From: Micromonospora sp. NBRC 110009
GTDB lineage: Bacteria > Actinomycetota > Actinomycetes > Mycobacteriales > Micromonosporaceae
Assembly: GCF_030518795.1 (NCBI RefSeq)
Contig: NZ_CP130427.1
Coordinates: 1,116,001 to 1,180,000 of the forward strand
Direction of reading: 5' to 3'
DNA length: 64,000 nucleotides
Below, in pieces: positions 15,921-23,638 of this stretch. The notes below the pieces were generated by a model. The model saw nothing but the letters and a program-made list of their open reading frames with translations. It had not been told where the DNA came from and made no database searches. A program made the translations under genes and the position numbers. The stretch's first letter is position 1. Every line of letters begins with the position of its first letter.

Positions 15921-16315
15921 CTACCGGGGAGGCAGGGGGCGCGGCTTCGGCACCTGCCGGTTGAAGCGGGGCTTGAGGGCCAGGACGAGGACTTCCTTCG
16001 TACCCTCCGGGTTGTCGGTCTCCTGCCAGCGGACCTCGCGCCGGCCCAGCCAGCGGGAGATGCCCTGCCTTGTCGTCACTTCGGTTGGCGTGTCGACGAA
16101 GCGGCCGACCTGCTCGTGCAACACCGACGAGCCCCGGTTGCCGGTCAGGTGCTGCCGGAGGCGGTTGCGCAGGTTCCCAGTCCAGCCGACGTAGACGACC
16201 GTGCCGGGTCGAGGACCACATGCACGCCGGGCGAGGTGAGAGCGCCGGCGGCGGCTTCCATCGTGTACGGCTGGGGAGCCGTGAAGTCGGCCAAAAGGTC
16301 GTCGGCGTCGAGCAT
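15921..16315 (-). pseudogene. GIY-YIG nuclease-domain protein, frameshifted
   Basis: The C-terminal part has the GIY-YIG signature in the form VVYVGWTGNLRNRLRQHL, followed by a downstream Arg/Glu region and the tail KPRFNRQVPKPRPLPP. The natural start appears to be the ATG near 16315 (M-L-D-A-D-D-L-L), whose frame is continuous to about 16210, where the coding frame changes by one base just before PGTVVYVGW. Without the shift the protein would be about 130 aa. It lies downstream of the 84-aa Cys-rich gene on the same strand. Small GIY-YIG proteins of this kind are common in actinobacterial integrative elements. Confidence 0.6.
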
Positions 16316-16333
16316 CCCCGGACGGTACCGGCC

Positions 16334-16588
16334 TCAGCGCTCCCCCGTGGTCCCACACGATCCGGAGTGCCCGTCGCGAAGCCGGCACCGCCGGCCGTCA
16401 TCGAGCCGCGCGTCGCACCAGACGCGGTGGCGGAGGTGCTGGCTGTCCTCCTCGCTGAGGGTGGTCTCGCCGAAGTCGAAGGCGGCGACGTGGGCGAGGG
16501 AGCCGCGCAGCGCGCCGGCCAGGTCGGTGGCGGCATCCTGGCTGGTCAGCTTGGTGGGCAGGTGGATGATCCAGCGGGGTGCAGTCAT
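16334..16588 (-). CDS. Small Cys-containing hypothetical protein (element cargo)
   Basis: 84 aa. The N-terminus (WIIHLPTKLTSQDAATDLAG) is followed by a Cys/Arg-rich tail with four Cys or Cys-like positions (VWCDARLDDGRRC and GSC) that could bind zinc. The ATG at 16588 overlaps the stop of the upstream DivIVA-domain gene as ATGA. It is third in a tightly coupled minus-strand operon. I do not recognise the family. Confidence 0.6.
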   Translation of the reverse strand: MTAPRWIIHLPTKLTSQDAATDLAGALRGSLAHVAAFDFGETTLSEEDSQHLRHRVWCDARLDDGRRCRLRDGHSGSCGTTGER

Positions 16589-16851
16589 CGCTGCCACCGA
16601 TTGTTGGGTGACCAGTCCGGCTCGGTGAAGCGGCAGCCGGCGTGGCGCGACTGCCACTGGCGTAGGGCCTGGCGGATGCGCTCGGCCTCGGTGTTGGCGG
16701 TGGTCAGCTCGCGGTGCAGGCGGTCGAGCTCGTCGGCGAGCTGGTTGAGGTAGGCGTGGACCTGGTCGGGGTTGAGGCCGCGCCAGCGGGTGTCGAAGGC
16801 GGCGGCGCGGATCTGGTGCGGTCGCAGGCGTTCTCCGGTCACGTAGATCAC
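16585..16851 (-). CDS. DivIVA-domain protein (element-associated)
   Basis: 88 aa from GTG 16851, which overlaps the stop of the upstream gene as GTGA. The signature LRPHQIRAAAFDTRWRGLNP followed by a coiled-coil (VHAYLNQLADELDRLHREL) is the short DivIVA-domain form. Full DivIVA/Wag31 proteins organise polar growth. These short versions are frequent in actinobacterial AICEs, and their role there is unknown. The coiled-coil suggests oligomerisation. Confidence 0.75.
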   Translation of the reverse strand: MIYVTGERLRPHQIRAAAFDTRWRGLNPDQVHAYLNQLADELDRLHRELTTANTEAERIRQALRQWQSRHAGCRFTEPDWSPNNRWQR

Positions 16852-17102
16852 GGCTGCCTCGCTGTCTGCTCGGCGACCAGGGCTTCGATGTCGCACTCAC
16901 TCAGGCCGCGCTCTATCAGGACCCGGTGGCCCCAGCGGTGCAGGCGGCATGGGTGCGGGGCGCGGTCGTTGCGACAGCGCGGGCCCTCGGGCCACTGCTC
17001 GGCGGCGTGCACGGTGACGGCCTTGACGGCGAAGGTGACGTCTTCGGCGGTGACGTAGGGCGGTAGGGGTAGTTCGCCGAGCATGTCGTCGATCGAGTCC
17101 AT
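16848..17102 (-). CDS. Small hypothetical protein, first gene of the DivIVA operon
   Basis: 84 aa. The central part WPEGPRCRNDRAPHPCRLHR carries Cys residues, followed by RWGHRVLIERGLSECDIEAL. This Cys/Trp pattern recurs, from memory, in hypothetical proteins of Micromonosporaceae and Streptomyces integrative elements. No enzymatic motif is seen. The ATG at 17102 has a purine-rich upstream stretch (GGGAGCGAC). The stop overlaps the next start by 4 bp. Confidence 0.6.
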   Translation of the reverse strand: MDSIDDMLGELPLPPYVTAEDVTFAVKAVTVHAAEQWPEGPRCRNDRAPHPCRLHRWGHRVLIERGLSECDIEALVAEQTARQP

Positions 17103-17427
17103 GTCGCTCCCTTGCCGGATGGTTGGGCGCCGAGGCAGGCGGAGTCGACCGTTACGACCGCGCGTCCGTACCGGCCGGAGCCCAGCACCCGCCCCGGGCC
17201 TCTTATGTGCCGCCCCTCATTCCGAGCGGCGAATGTCTTGCCACCTGGGCACCTGCTGGTGGTCGGCCACTTCTGCAGCAAGCTTGGTGCGGGTGCCGGG
17301 GCAGCCTTGGTCTGCCGCCCCGGCACTGATCGGGCACTGGTGCCCGGACGAGCCGTTCTGGTGCCAACCCGAGCGACTCGGGGACAACCTATGTCACTAG
17401 GGGCTATAGGTCAACCAGGAGGAGGAG
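17103..17427. promoter_or_regulatory. Divergent control region between the DivIVA operon and the GntR gene
   Basis: Contains two inverted repeats. The first, GTGCCGGGGC (17293-17302) with GCCCCGGCAC (17317-17326), could form a hairpin. The second, ACCTAT (17387-17392) with ATAGGT (17406-17411), overlaps a possible promoter: GGGACA at 17381-17386 and TATAGG at 17405-17410, spaced 18 bp. The second repeat is a candidate operator for the GntR protein. No gene is evident here. Confidence 0.4.
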
Positions 17428-17700
17428 GTGAGAGGATCGGCGTTAGGTGCCAGCCCGGAAGGATCTCGTGTGTCCCCTATCCCGCTCAGCTACACCGACA
17501 TCGCCGCCGACATCGCGGCAAGGATCAAGAAGGGCGAGTACGAGCCCGGAGCCAAGCTGCCGTCGTACTCCCAGCTCGCCGACCTCTACTCTGTGTCATT
17601 CTCCACCGCAGCTCGTGCCATCGCCCTGCTTCGCGACCGGGGCATCGTCGTCGGGGCACCGGGCCGCGGCGTCTTCGTCGCCGATCAACCGAGCGGATAG
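17428..17700 (+). CDS. GntR-family transcriptional regulator, DNA-binding domain only
   Basis: 90 aa (76 from the alternative GTG at 17470). It has the winged helix of the GntR family: YTDIAADIAARIKKGEYEPG, then LPSYSQLADLYSVSFSTAAR and a wing ending VGAPGRGVFVAD. The effector domain is absent, as is usual for the small GntR regulators that control transfer and maintenance genes in AICEs and conjugative plasmids. AGGAGGAG lies immediately before GTG 17428, which is close for that start; GGAAGG precedes GTG 17470 at better spacing. Self-regulation through the inverted repeat upstream is likely but inferred. Confidence 0.8.
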   Translation: MRGSALGASPEGSRVSPIPLSYTDIAADIAARIKKGEYEPGAKLPSYSQLADLYSVSFSTAARAIALLRDRGIVVGAPGRGVFVADQPSG

Positions 17701-17879
17701 TCCGACGCACAGGCAAATACCGATCCTCCGCCTGGCCACCCCGTGGGTCCGAAAGGATCGGCGGCCAGGACGATTTCGCCTCGTTCGATATGACCGAATG
17801 CCCCAAAACTGAGCCATGATCACGTCTCAGACCCGGACGGGTCTGTTCCCGCAAGGCCTGAAGATGACATCATTTGATC
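17701..17879. other. Short intergenic region between element and defence island
   Basis: No gene and no tRNA were seen. It may contain the right border of the decayed element. Confidence 0.4.
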
Positions 17880-18647
17880 ATGAAGCCTCGCATCGTCCGG
17901 ACGCACGACATCCTTCGCTACGCGCGCGACGCCAGCCCCCTCCAGGAGACGCTGGACGGCTATCTCAACTACTACTTTGTGATGCCGTCGCCGGACAGCA
18001 GCCTTCCGCGCATCATGCTGGAGCGAGGAATCAACGCGCCGGCAAACGTGCACGCGCCGGACGGGGTACGGCGGCCGGTCGTTGCCCTCCGATCCAGCCC
18101 TTGGAAGGCTGGGCACGCAACCAATCCCTGGTACGACGAGTTCGACCTGGACCACGGCCACGTTCGCTACTACGGAGACCACAAGGTAGACACCCCGGGC
18201 TCGCTCGGCACCACCACGGGCAACAAGGCTCTCCTCGCGGCCTGGCCCCACTTTGCGGCCTCCAGCATGGAGGAACGATTGCTTGCGCCGCCACTCTTAC
18301 TGTTCCGCTCAGCGACGGTAGAGCGAGACGGGCAAACCCTGGTGAAGGGCCACGTGGAGTTCTGCGGGGTCGGCATCCTTCAGCGCCTCGAGCAGGTTGT
18401 GCAGCACGATGAAGCTACGGGCCGCAGCTACCCGAACATTGCCCTGGACATCGCAGTTGTAGACGCCTCCGACCGCGGCGACGCGATCGACATGCGCTGG
18501 ATCGACGACCGCCGCAACCCCGAGATGGATAGCCTCCAGGCAAATCGGTACGCCCCGCTCTCTTGGAGTCGCTGGGCCAGGGAAGGTCACCAAGCACTTC
18601 CGCGAGTCCGACGCTCCGTCATCCCTTCACCACGACAAGGCTCCTGA
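17880..18647 (+). CDS. Orphan SRA/AspBHI-like DNA-recognition protein without nuclease domain
   Basis: 255 aa from ATG 17880. The central segment, about residues 82-125 (NPWYDEFDLDHGHVRYYGDH, then a GNKALL helix), resembles the SRA-like N-terminal domain of AspBHI/MspJI-type modification-dependent endonucleases, which read 5-methyl- or 5-hydroxymethylcytosine. In those enzymes a Mrr-type catalytic domain follows; here the frame ends about 20 residues after SWSRWAREGHQALPRVRR and no catalytic domain is found in the 420 bp downstream. It could be a truncated nuclease or a stand-alone reader. It sits upstream of a cytosine-C5 methylase in the same orientation, which makes a 5mC-reading role attractive. 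This is inference from similarity. Confidence 0.5.
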   Translation: MKPRIVRTHDILRYARDASPLQETLDGYLNYYFVMPSPDSSLPRIMLERGINAPANVHAPDGVRRPVVALRSSPWKAGHATNPWYDEFDLDHGHVRYYGDHKVDTPGSLGTTTGNKALLAAWPHFAASSMEERLLAPPLLLFRSATVERDGQTLVKGHVEFCGVGILQRLEQVVQHDEATGRSYPNIALDIAVVDASDRGDAIDMRWIDDRRNPEMDSLQANRYAPLSWSRWAREGHQALPRVRRSVIPSPRQGS

Positions 18648-19067
18648 GCCTCCCTTCCGTCCGAGGCTGATCCGCCACTCAGAATGCGCGTGAGATGCCT
18701 CGGGCCCTGCACCAGCGACGTCTGCAGGGGCGGGCGCGTGAGAGGAGCGTCGCATCCGCGACCTCCCATCGGCGAGACGTGGACGGTCTTCGGTTACGCT
18801 GCTGGGCCGCACGCGCCCACCGACGGTGCCGTTGGCAAGCACTGCACGGACGGGTGGCGAAGGGATGTCGTAGGTGACCGGTACGGTGGGCGCAAACGTC
18901 TCCGGATCCGTTGGTCGACGAAGGAAGAGGCCGGTTGGAACAGCTCTCCCGCTCCCGCCATCGGGCGGCTGGCGCGCCTGCACGGCACCTCCGAACTTGA
19001 TCAATACCATGGCTCCACCGCCCCTAGCGACTCATGCGTGGTGGCGTCTTCCCGGCAGGAGGAAAGG
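18648..19067. other. 420-bp intergenic region upstream of the methylase gene
   Basis: Frames crossing this stretch have no family similarity and poor codon character, including an in-frame extension of the methylase back to 18684. The region likely holds the methylase promoter. Just before the methylase start, AGGAGGAA forms a clear ribosome binding site. Confidence 0.5.
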
Positions 19068-20162
19068 GTGACGGACACGTTGGAGGACGGGTCGGACAAG
19101 CTTCGAGTCGTCGACCTCTTCGCCGGTTGCGGCGGTCTGACCTCCGGCTTCCACAGCACCGGCCGTTACCGGTCCGTGGGGGCCGTCGAATTCGACCTCG
19201 CCGCTGCGTCGACGTACGCTGCGAATTTTGGCGAAGAGAACGTCTACTGGGGCGACATCGCGGAATGGGTGAAGGGCGACCTACCGTCGGCTGACGTCGT
19301 AATCGGCGGCCCACCCTGTCAGGGCTTTTCCAACCTGGGCAAGCGCGACATCGGTGATCCGCGCAACTCCATGTGGCGCCAGTACGTCAAGGCCCTGGTG
19401 AAGATCAAACCTGCGGCGTTCTTGCTCGAAAACGTGCCACAGTTCGAGCGCTCCAGCCAATTCGACAGCTTTCGTAAGGAGATGGAACCGGGCGGACAGC
19501 TCAGCGACTATTGGCTGACCTGCAAGCCGGTTCTCGCCGCGAATTTCGGAGCGGCGCAGCTGCGCCGCAGGTTCATCGTTATCGGGACGCTGAAGGACTA
19601 CCCGAAGATACAGGTGCCGGAAGGAAATGTACCCCGAAAAGAATGGAGAACCGTACGCGACGCCATCTGGGATCTCCGCAACTCCGTTATCCCGGAGAAC
19701 ACCGAGCTTCCGGACGACACTGACCGATTCTTCGGGCAGCAGGTACCCGGAGCCTTCAAGGCGTCGTCCCTGGACTTCGCACGACGGTACGCGGAGATTT
19801 CGCTCGAGCGGATGAGGAGCATCCCACCGGAGGGTGATCGGCGTAGCATCCCGCAGCATCTCCTTCCCCCATGCTGGGTGGGGCGGACCGACGGCATGGA
19901 CGTGTTCGCGCGCCTGCGCTGGGACCGACCGTCGGTCACCATCAGGACCGAGTTCTTCAAGCCGGAGAAGGGTCGTTACCTGCACCCTGAGGAACACCGG
20001 GCATTGAGCCACCACGAGGCGGCACTGCTGCAGGGCTTCAAGGACGACTTCAAGTGGTGCGGAACCAAAATTCAGATCGCTCGACAGATCGGCAACGCCG
20101 TGCCCGTCGAGCTGGCGGCGGGACTGGCGAATCACATCGCCGACACGTTGGCGCGCCGCTGA
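19068..20162 (+). CDS. DNA (cytosine-5) methyltransferase
   Basis: 364 aa. Methylates C5 of cytosine using S-adenosylmethionine. Conserved motifs appear in order: I, DLFAGCGG (16-23); IV, GGPPCQGFSN with catalytic Cys at 84; VI, ENVPQF; VIII, LRRRFIVIG; X, IARQIGNAVP. Between VIII and X lies the target-recognition region, so the sequence specificity cannot be read directly. GTG 19068 is chosen because AGGAGGAA lies 5-7 bp upstream and the family starts here; 128 extra codons upstream in frame have no similarity. In this island it is the likely self-marking enzyme, comparable to DrmMII of DISARM class 2 and to the Dcm-type methylase of MutL/Z1 cassettes. Its 3' end overlaps the convergent neighbour by 31 bp. 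Confidence 0.93.
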   Translation: MTDTLEDGSDKLRVVDLFAGCGGLTSGFHSTGRYRSVGAVEFDLAAASTYAANFGEENVYWGDIAEWVKGDLPSADVVIGGPPCQGFSNLGKRDIGDPRNSMWRQYVKALVKIKPAAFLLENVPQFERSSQFDSFRKEMEPGGQLSDYWLTCKPVLAANFGAAQLRRRFIVIGTLKDYPKIQVPEGNVPRKEWRTVRDAIWDLRNSVIPENTELPDDTDRFFGQQVPGAFKASSLDFARRYAEISLERMRSIPPEGDRRSIPQHLLPPCWVGRTDGMDVFARLRWDRPSVTIRTEFFKPEKGRYLHPEEHRALSHHEAALLQGFKDDFKWCGTKIQIARQIGNAVPVELAAGLANHIADTLARR

Positions 20163-20890
20163 TGAGGGAACTCCTCACCGGGCAGACGTCTGAGCGTCTC
20201 AATCGTCAACTCTGAACAGAGGTCTCGAATCTGCTGGTCGGTCAGAGCCCTTACGTCGACGAATGCCAGGTATCGCATCAGCCTCAGTGTGACATCGCGA
20301 ATCACCTTCCTCCGGGGAGCATTCCCCGAGAGCTCTGTGACGGCGCGAGCAGTTTCACGTACCAAGCGCGGGTCACCGCCGATACTGCGACGTTCTAGCA
20401 GCTGGTTGAGGTCACTTTCGGTAAGCGCAGCGAGAATCTGCTCATGGCCAGCGAAGACGATTGCCTGCCACCACAGTCGCGCCCAGGTATGTCTGGTCAG
20501 GTCGGTGGCGACCCATCTTTCCCGGTTGTCCGTGCCGAAGCGCCATTTGGTCAGGTGCGGAAGAGCGACCAACGAGATGAAGGACCACAGATCCCGGTTG
20601 CCGGCTTCGGCCCATGACAGATCCATATGGCTGCGCAAGAGAGCGGCTGCACTCCGATCGAAGGCGACTCGTGCCTCGGGGGCGGCCGACTCCGGGAAGC
20701 CGTACGTCTCTCCGAGCGACGAGACGGCATCGATGAGCTCGCCGACCCGGTGACCGGATACCCGACCACCGACAGGTGCCCAAATCTGGTCCGGGTGGCT
20801 CGGGCGTTGAGCGGGCGTACTCCCATTCTTGAGCTGGACGTACATCGCTGCGGCGACGACCGCCGGCAGATGCGGCCAGAGGTCGCTCAC
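20132..20890 (-). CDS. Uncharacterised protein, last gene of the Z1/GHKL operon (DUF6339-like)
   Basis: 252 aa from GTG 20890, which overlaps the stop of the preceding gene as GTGA. Recognisable features are VGELIDAVSSLGETYGFPE near residue 50, then FDRSAAALLRSHMDLSWAEA, WSFISLVALPHLTKWRF, and an Arg-rich C-terminus. From memory this resembles DUF6339 proteins that accompany 5mC methylases and Z1 proteins in actinobacteria, but the name is uncertain. No catalytic residues are obvious and it is probably soluble and helical. It overlaps the methylase 3' end tail to tail. Confidence 0.7.
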   Translation of the reverse strand: MSDLWPHLPAVVAAAMYVQLKNGSTPAQRPSHPDQIWAPVGGRVSGHRVGELIDAVSSLGETYGFPESAAPEARVAFDRSAAALLRSHMDLSWAEAGNRDLWSFISLVALPHLTKWRFGTDNRERWVATDLTRHTWARLWWQAIVFAGHEQILAALTESDLNQLLERRSIGGDPRLVRETARAVTELSGNAPRRKVIRDVTLRLMRYLAFVDVRALTDQQIRDLCSELTIETLRRLPGEEFPHQRRANVSAM

Positions 20891-21774
20891 TGGAACACCC
20901 GTCCCCTTCCAAGGCGCCTGACCGCCCCCGAGATCTGCGTCCTGAATTCGGCCAGATCTACGGGCGACGGTGGAGCTGGCCCTGACAACGGCGAAGCCGC
21001 CAGCGTTCTGGAGAGGACATCTCCGACACTGTCCGGTGGCCATTCATCACGATCACGAAGGTCGTCACGAAGGTGCAGTGCAAGCTCGAGAAGCAAGCCA
21101 GCGATCCCCGCCTGCAACTCGTCGAGCAAAGCCTGTTGCCTCTTGTCCTTGGCACCGCGGGCGACCGCTGCGCTCAACTCCCGGTCGCGTCTGTTGATGA
21201 GCACACGAAACGTTCCGTAGAACGGCGCAACCAGATCCGTGCTGGTCTCGAGATGCCAGCTCGCAGTCGGCGAGAGCCGAGTCTGCGCGAAGTCGATTTC
21301 ACTGACCGGGAACATAGAGGAGACGTTCTCCAATACCACCCGCTGGACGTGCTCGGCCAGCACGGACCCCGGAACGGCGGCAACTCCGACCGCTCGCCCG
21401 ACCGGTGGATGAACGAGGCTGACTGTAGCCCGAAGCGTCAGGACCCCTGACAGACGCTCCCCGACGAGGATCGTGTCCACGACGGCGCCGCCACCGGCGT
21501 CGAACCGCACCGGAGGAGACGCCTCAGTCATGTCCGTCGTCGAACTGGTCCACGAGACGGTCAAGGCTACGTTCGCAAGCTCGACTCCCGTCTCCTGAAA
21601 GAACCTTGTGGCATCGACCTGCACCCGTCCCCCGATGCGAAGGTCCGTCGCCGGATCCCAACCGTCGAGCTCGTCCGGCAGGGGGCGCCACTCATGGCCA
21701 TCGAGCAGCAGCCATGGTTGCCAGACCACCGTGCCGGCTTGGGGTACGAGATAGGGACGCACCTCAGCTGGCAC
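20887..21774 (-). CDS. Uncharacterised defence-operon protein, 295 aa
   Basis: 295 aa. The first about 200 residues look mainly beta-stranded (VALTVSWTSSTTDMTEASPP, LSGVLTLRATVSLVHP). A helical, charged region near 200-240 follows (RRDRELSAAVARGAKDKRQQ). No motif was recognised. The GTG 21774 start lies inside the end of the GHKL gene (11-bp overlap) and the stop overlaps the next start by 4 bp. It is thus translationally coupled between the ATPase and the DUF6339-like protein and is probably a dedicated partner of the ATPase. Confidence 0.7.
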   Translation of the reverse strand: MPAEVRPYLVPQAGTVVWQPWLLLDGHEWRPLPDELDGWDPATDLRIGGRVQVDATRFFQETGVELANVALTVSWTSSTTDMTEASPPVRFDAGGGAVVDTILVGERLSGVLTLRATVSLVHPPVGRAVGVAAVPGSVLAEHVQRVVLENVSSMFPVSEIDFAQTRLSPTASWHLETSTDLVAPFYGTFRVLINRRDRELSAAVARGAKDKRQQALLDELQAGIAGLLLELALHLRDDLRDRDEWPPDSVGDVLSRTLAASPLSGPAPPSPVDLAEFRTQISGAVRRLGRGRVFQ

Positions 21775-23638
21775 TGGAGGCCTCCTGGCTCACTCGAAAG
21801 CGCACGACCGCATCCGGCAGGTAGGTGGCGTACACGTACCACTCCGACTCCTCGCCCGGTGGCACTTGGATACTCCTTCCCTGTACGACGACGTCGCCGT
21901 TGGCGGACTGCCATTGCATGACCTGCGGCAATGCGGCACCCAAAGGTGGCTCGCTCTCCCGACCGCCGCCTTCGACGACCACCTCGACGTCCGCGGACAC
22001 GATCCTCACCTTCACGTCCGCAGGAACCCTGACCGGTGCTACGAGGTACGGGTGTCCCTGATGAATTCGCAGGGACGGCGTACCGGTCAGGCGTGCTCTC
22101 CCTCCGCGCCGGGACGTTGTACCACCGAACGAGCCTCCGCCGAACGACGGACCTGGACCGTCACCCCCGCTGGAGCTACCTCTACTCTCGGGTCCTTCAG
22201 TGTTGTGGCCGCTATCGAGCCGAGCGGGCACGATGCCGGCGAGCAGGACCGCAAGCTCCCCCAGACCCTGACCACCCGAGCCGCCAGCCTGGGGTCCGAG
22301 ACCGAGTTTCTCGTCTAGCTGCTTCTGCACGAAAGCTCGCGCTCCGAGCACGACGCCACGAGCCGAACCGCTCAGCCCTTTGGAGATCCAGTCGTCGTGC
22401 GTGGGCGGCTCGGCGAGCGCGAACAGCGCATCGGAGTCCTCTGACGCCTTGAACACCGCGCCATACAAAAGGCGCGCGTCAGGGTGCATCGGTCCGGGCA
22501 TGTAGTCCACCACGAGTTCAGCGACGCGCATCCGGGCGACGTGGTGGGAAGGTCCCTCGAACGGCCTTGCCGCTGTGACCGACAGCCGCCGGTTTCCGCC
22601 GTCGGCCACCCCGAGGGCCATCGCAAAGGAGCCCGCGTGCTTCGGCCGGACGGTGCGCGAATAGGCCGCTCCCATGCCCGCCCGAACATCGCGCAGCGCC
22701 TCGACGAAGGGTGCCAAGTCGTCGACGGTGTCGGGGGCCGGGACCGGAACCGATGAGCCATTGACGCCCACCACGAAGCGCATCTGACGGCCGTGCTCGT
22801 CCGGAACCATCTTCGGCCACAGATTCCAGAGAATTGACGAGGTGATGAACGTCGCGGCCTCGGCGGGCGTCCTCTCGCGGGAGTCCGACTCCGATCCGGC
22901 GGGACCCAGACCGGCGGCGAGAACCACGATGTCGGTCCCGGTGCGGCCGTCGGCGAAGCCCGGCAGGCCCAGGGCCTCCGCCACCGCGTCGGCATCCCCG
23001 TTCAAGAGGGGATCTGGCACGTCGTCAGTCGCCACCTGCCCCCACCAGTGGCGGCCCGTGAAACGTCGGTCTTCGAGGTACCAGCTGTGACCGAGGGCAG
23101 CGCCCATCAGCCGGCGCCCGGCCGGGCCGCCTGCTGCCGTGTTGGTGTCCACAAGAATGGTCCCGGCCCGGCTGAGTCGGTAGAAGATGCCCTTGCCGAA
23201 TCCGTACGTGCCACCACCGAACTGATGGTCGCTCGGTTCCCCGACGTTCCGAAGGAACTGCACGAAGTCCGGTCTCTCGTCGTCCGTCGCCCGCTCTCCG
23301 GCACGGAGCGGGCCGCCCAGACCTACGGTGTTTCGGTCCGAGACCACCAGCACCGCGGCGTCGGGCCTCAGAGCTGCGTCGAGGTCGAGGTCCGACTCCG
23401 CGAGTGGCCCTGGCAGCAGTAGGTTCCGCCATGCCCCTACCGTGTCGCCCAGCACGCGGACGTCGATACCGAACTCCACGAGGCCATCCGGGAGGTGGGC
23501 GTCCCAGCTGTTCTGCGCGGCCTCTCTAACCAGAACGGTGAGCGGATCGAGTGCTGGCCTGCCCAGCTGCTTGACGATGCCTTCCGCGGCGGCCGATCCT
23601 TCCGGCGCGAATGGCTGTGACCACCATCGAGCCTTCAT
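21764..23638 (-). CDS. GHKL-type ATPase related to MutL/MORC family of restriction systems
   Basis: 624 aa. The ATP-binding GHKL (Bergerat) fold is visible: motif N with REAAQNSWDA (Glu 39, Asn 43), motif G1 with VVSDRNTVGLGGP (Asp 101, Gly 106 and 108), and the lid motif GGGTYGFGKG at 141-150. The C-terminal half is unassigned, with a Gly-rich linker near 460-510 followed by a beta-rich end. GHKL ATPases of this type with Z1 helicases, PD-(D/E)XK proteins, Vsr and 5mC methylases were described by Iyer, Abhiman and Aravind as MutL homologues in restriction-modification systems. ATP-driven closure on DNA is the expected activity. ATG 23638 overlaps the upstream stop as ATGA. Confidence 0.85.
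   Translation of the reverse strand: MKARWWSQPFAPEGSAAAEGIVKQLGRPALDPLTVLVREAAQNSWDAHLPDGLVEFGIDVRVLGDTVGAWRNLLLPGPLAESDLDLDAALRPDAAVLVVSDRNTVGLGGPLRAGERATDDERPDFVQFLRNVGEPSDHQFGGGTYGFGKGIFYRLSRAGTILVDTNTAAGGPAGRRLMGAALGHSWYLEDRRFTGRHWWGQVATDDVPDPLLNGDADAVAEALGLPGFADGRTGTDIVVLAAGLGPAGSESDSRERTPAEAATFITSSILWNLWPKMVPDEHGRQMRFVVGVNGSSVPVPAPDTVDDLAPFVEALRDVRAGMGAAYSRTVRPKHAGSFAMALGVADGGNRRLSVTAARPFEGPSHHVARMRVAELVVDYMPGPMHPDARLLYGAVFKASEDSDALFALAEPPTHDDWISKGLSGSARGVVLGARAFVQKQLDEKLGLGPQAGGSGGQGLGELAVLLAGIVPARLDSGHNTEGPESRGSSSGGDGPGPSFGGGSFGGTTSRRGGRARLTGTPSLRIHQGHPYLVAPVRVPADVKVRIVSADVEVVVEGGGRESEPPLGAALPQVMQWQSANGDVVVQGRSIQVPPGEESEWYVYATYLPDAVVRFRVSQEASSAS

Noticed and set aside
9600..17880. Integrase, FtsK/TraB or tRNA attachment site of the AICE-like element
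   Set aside because: None was recognised on either strand, so the element is described as a remnant and its borders are left open.
18684..19067. 128-codon N-terminal extension of the methylase
   Set aside because: It lacks similarity to methylases, whereas GTG 19068 has AGGAGGAA at proper spacing and the motif I distance typical of the family.
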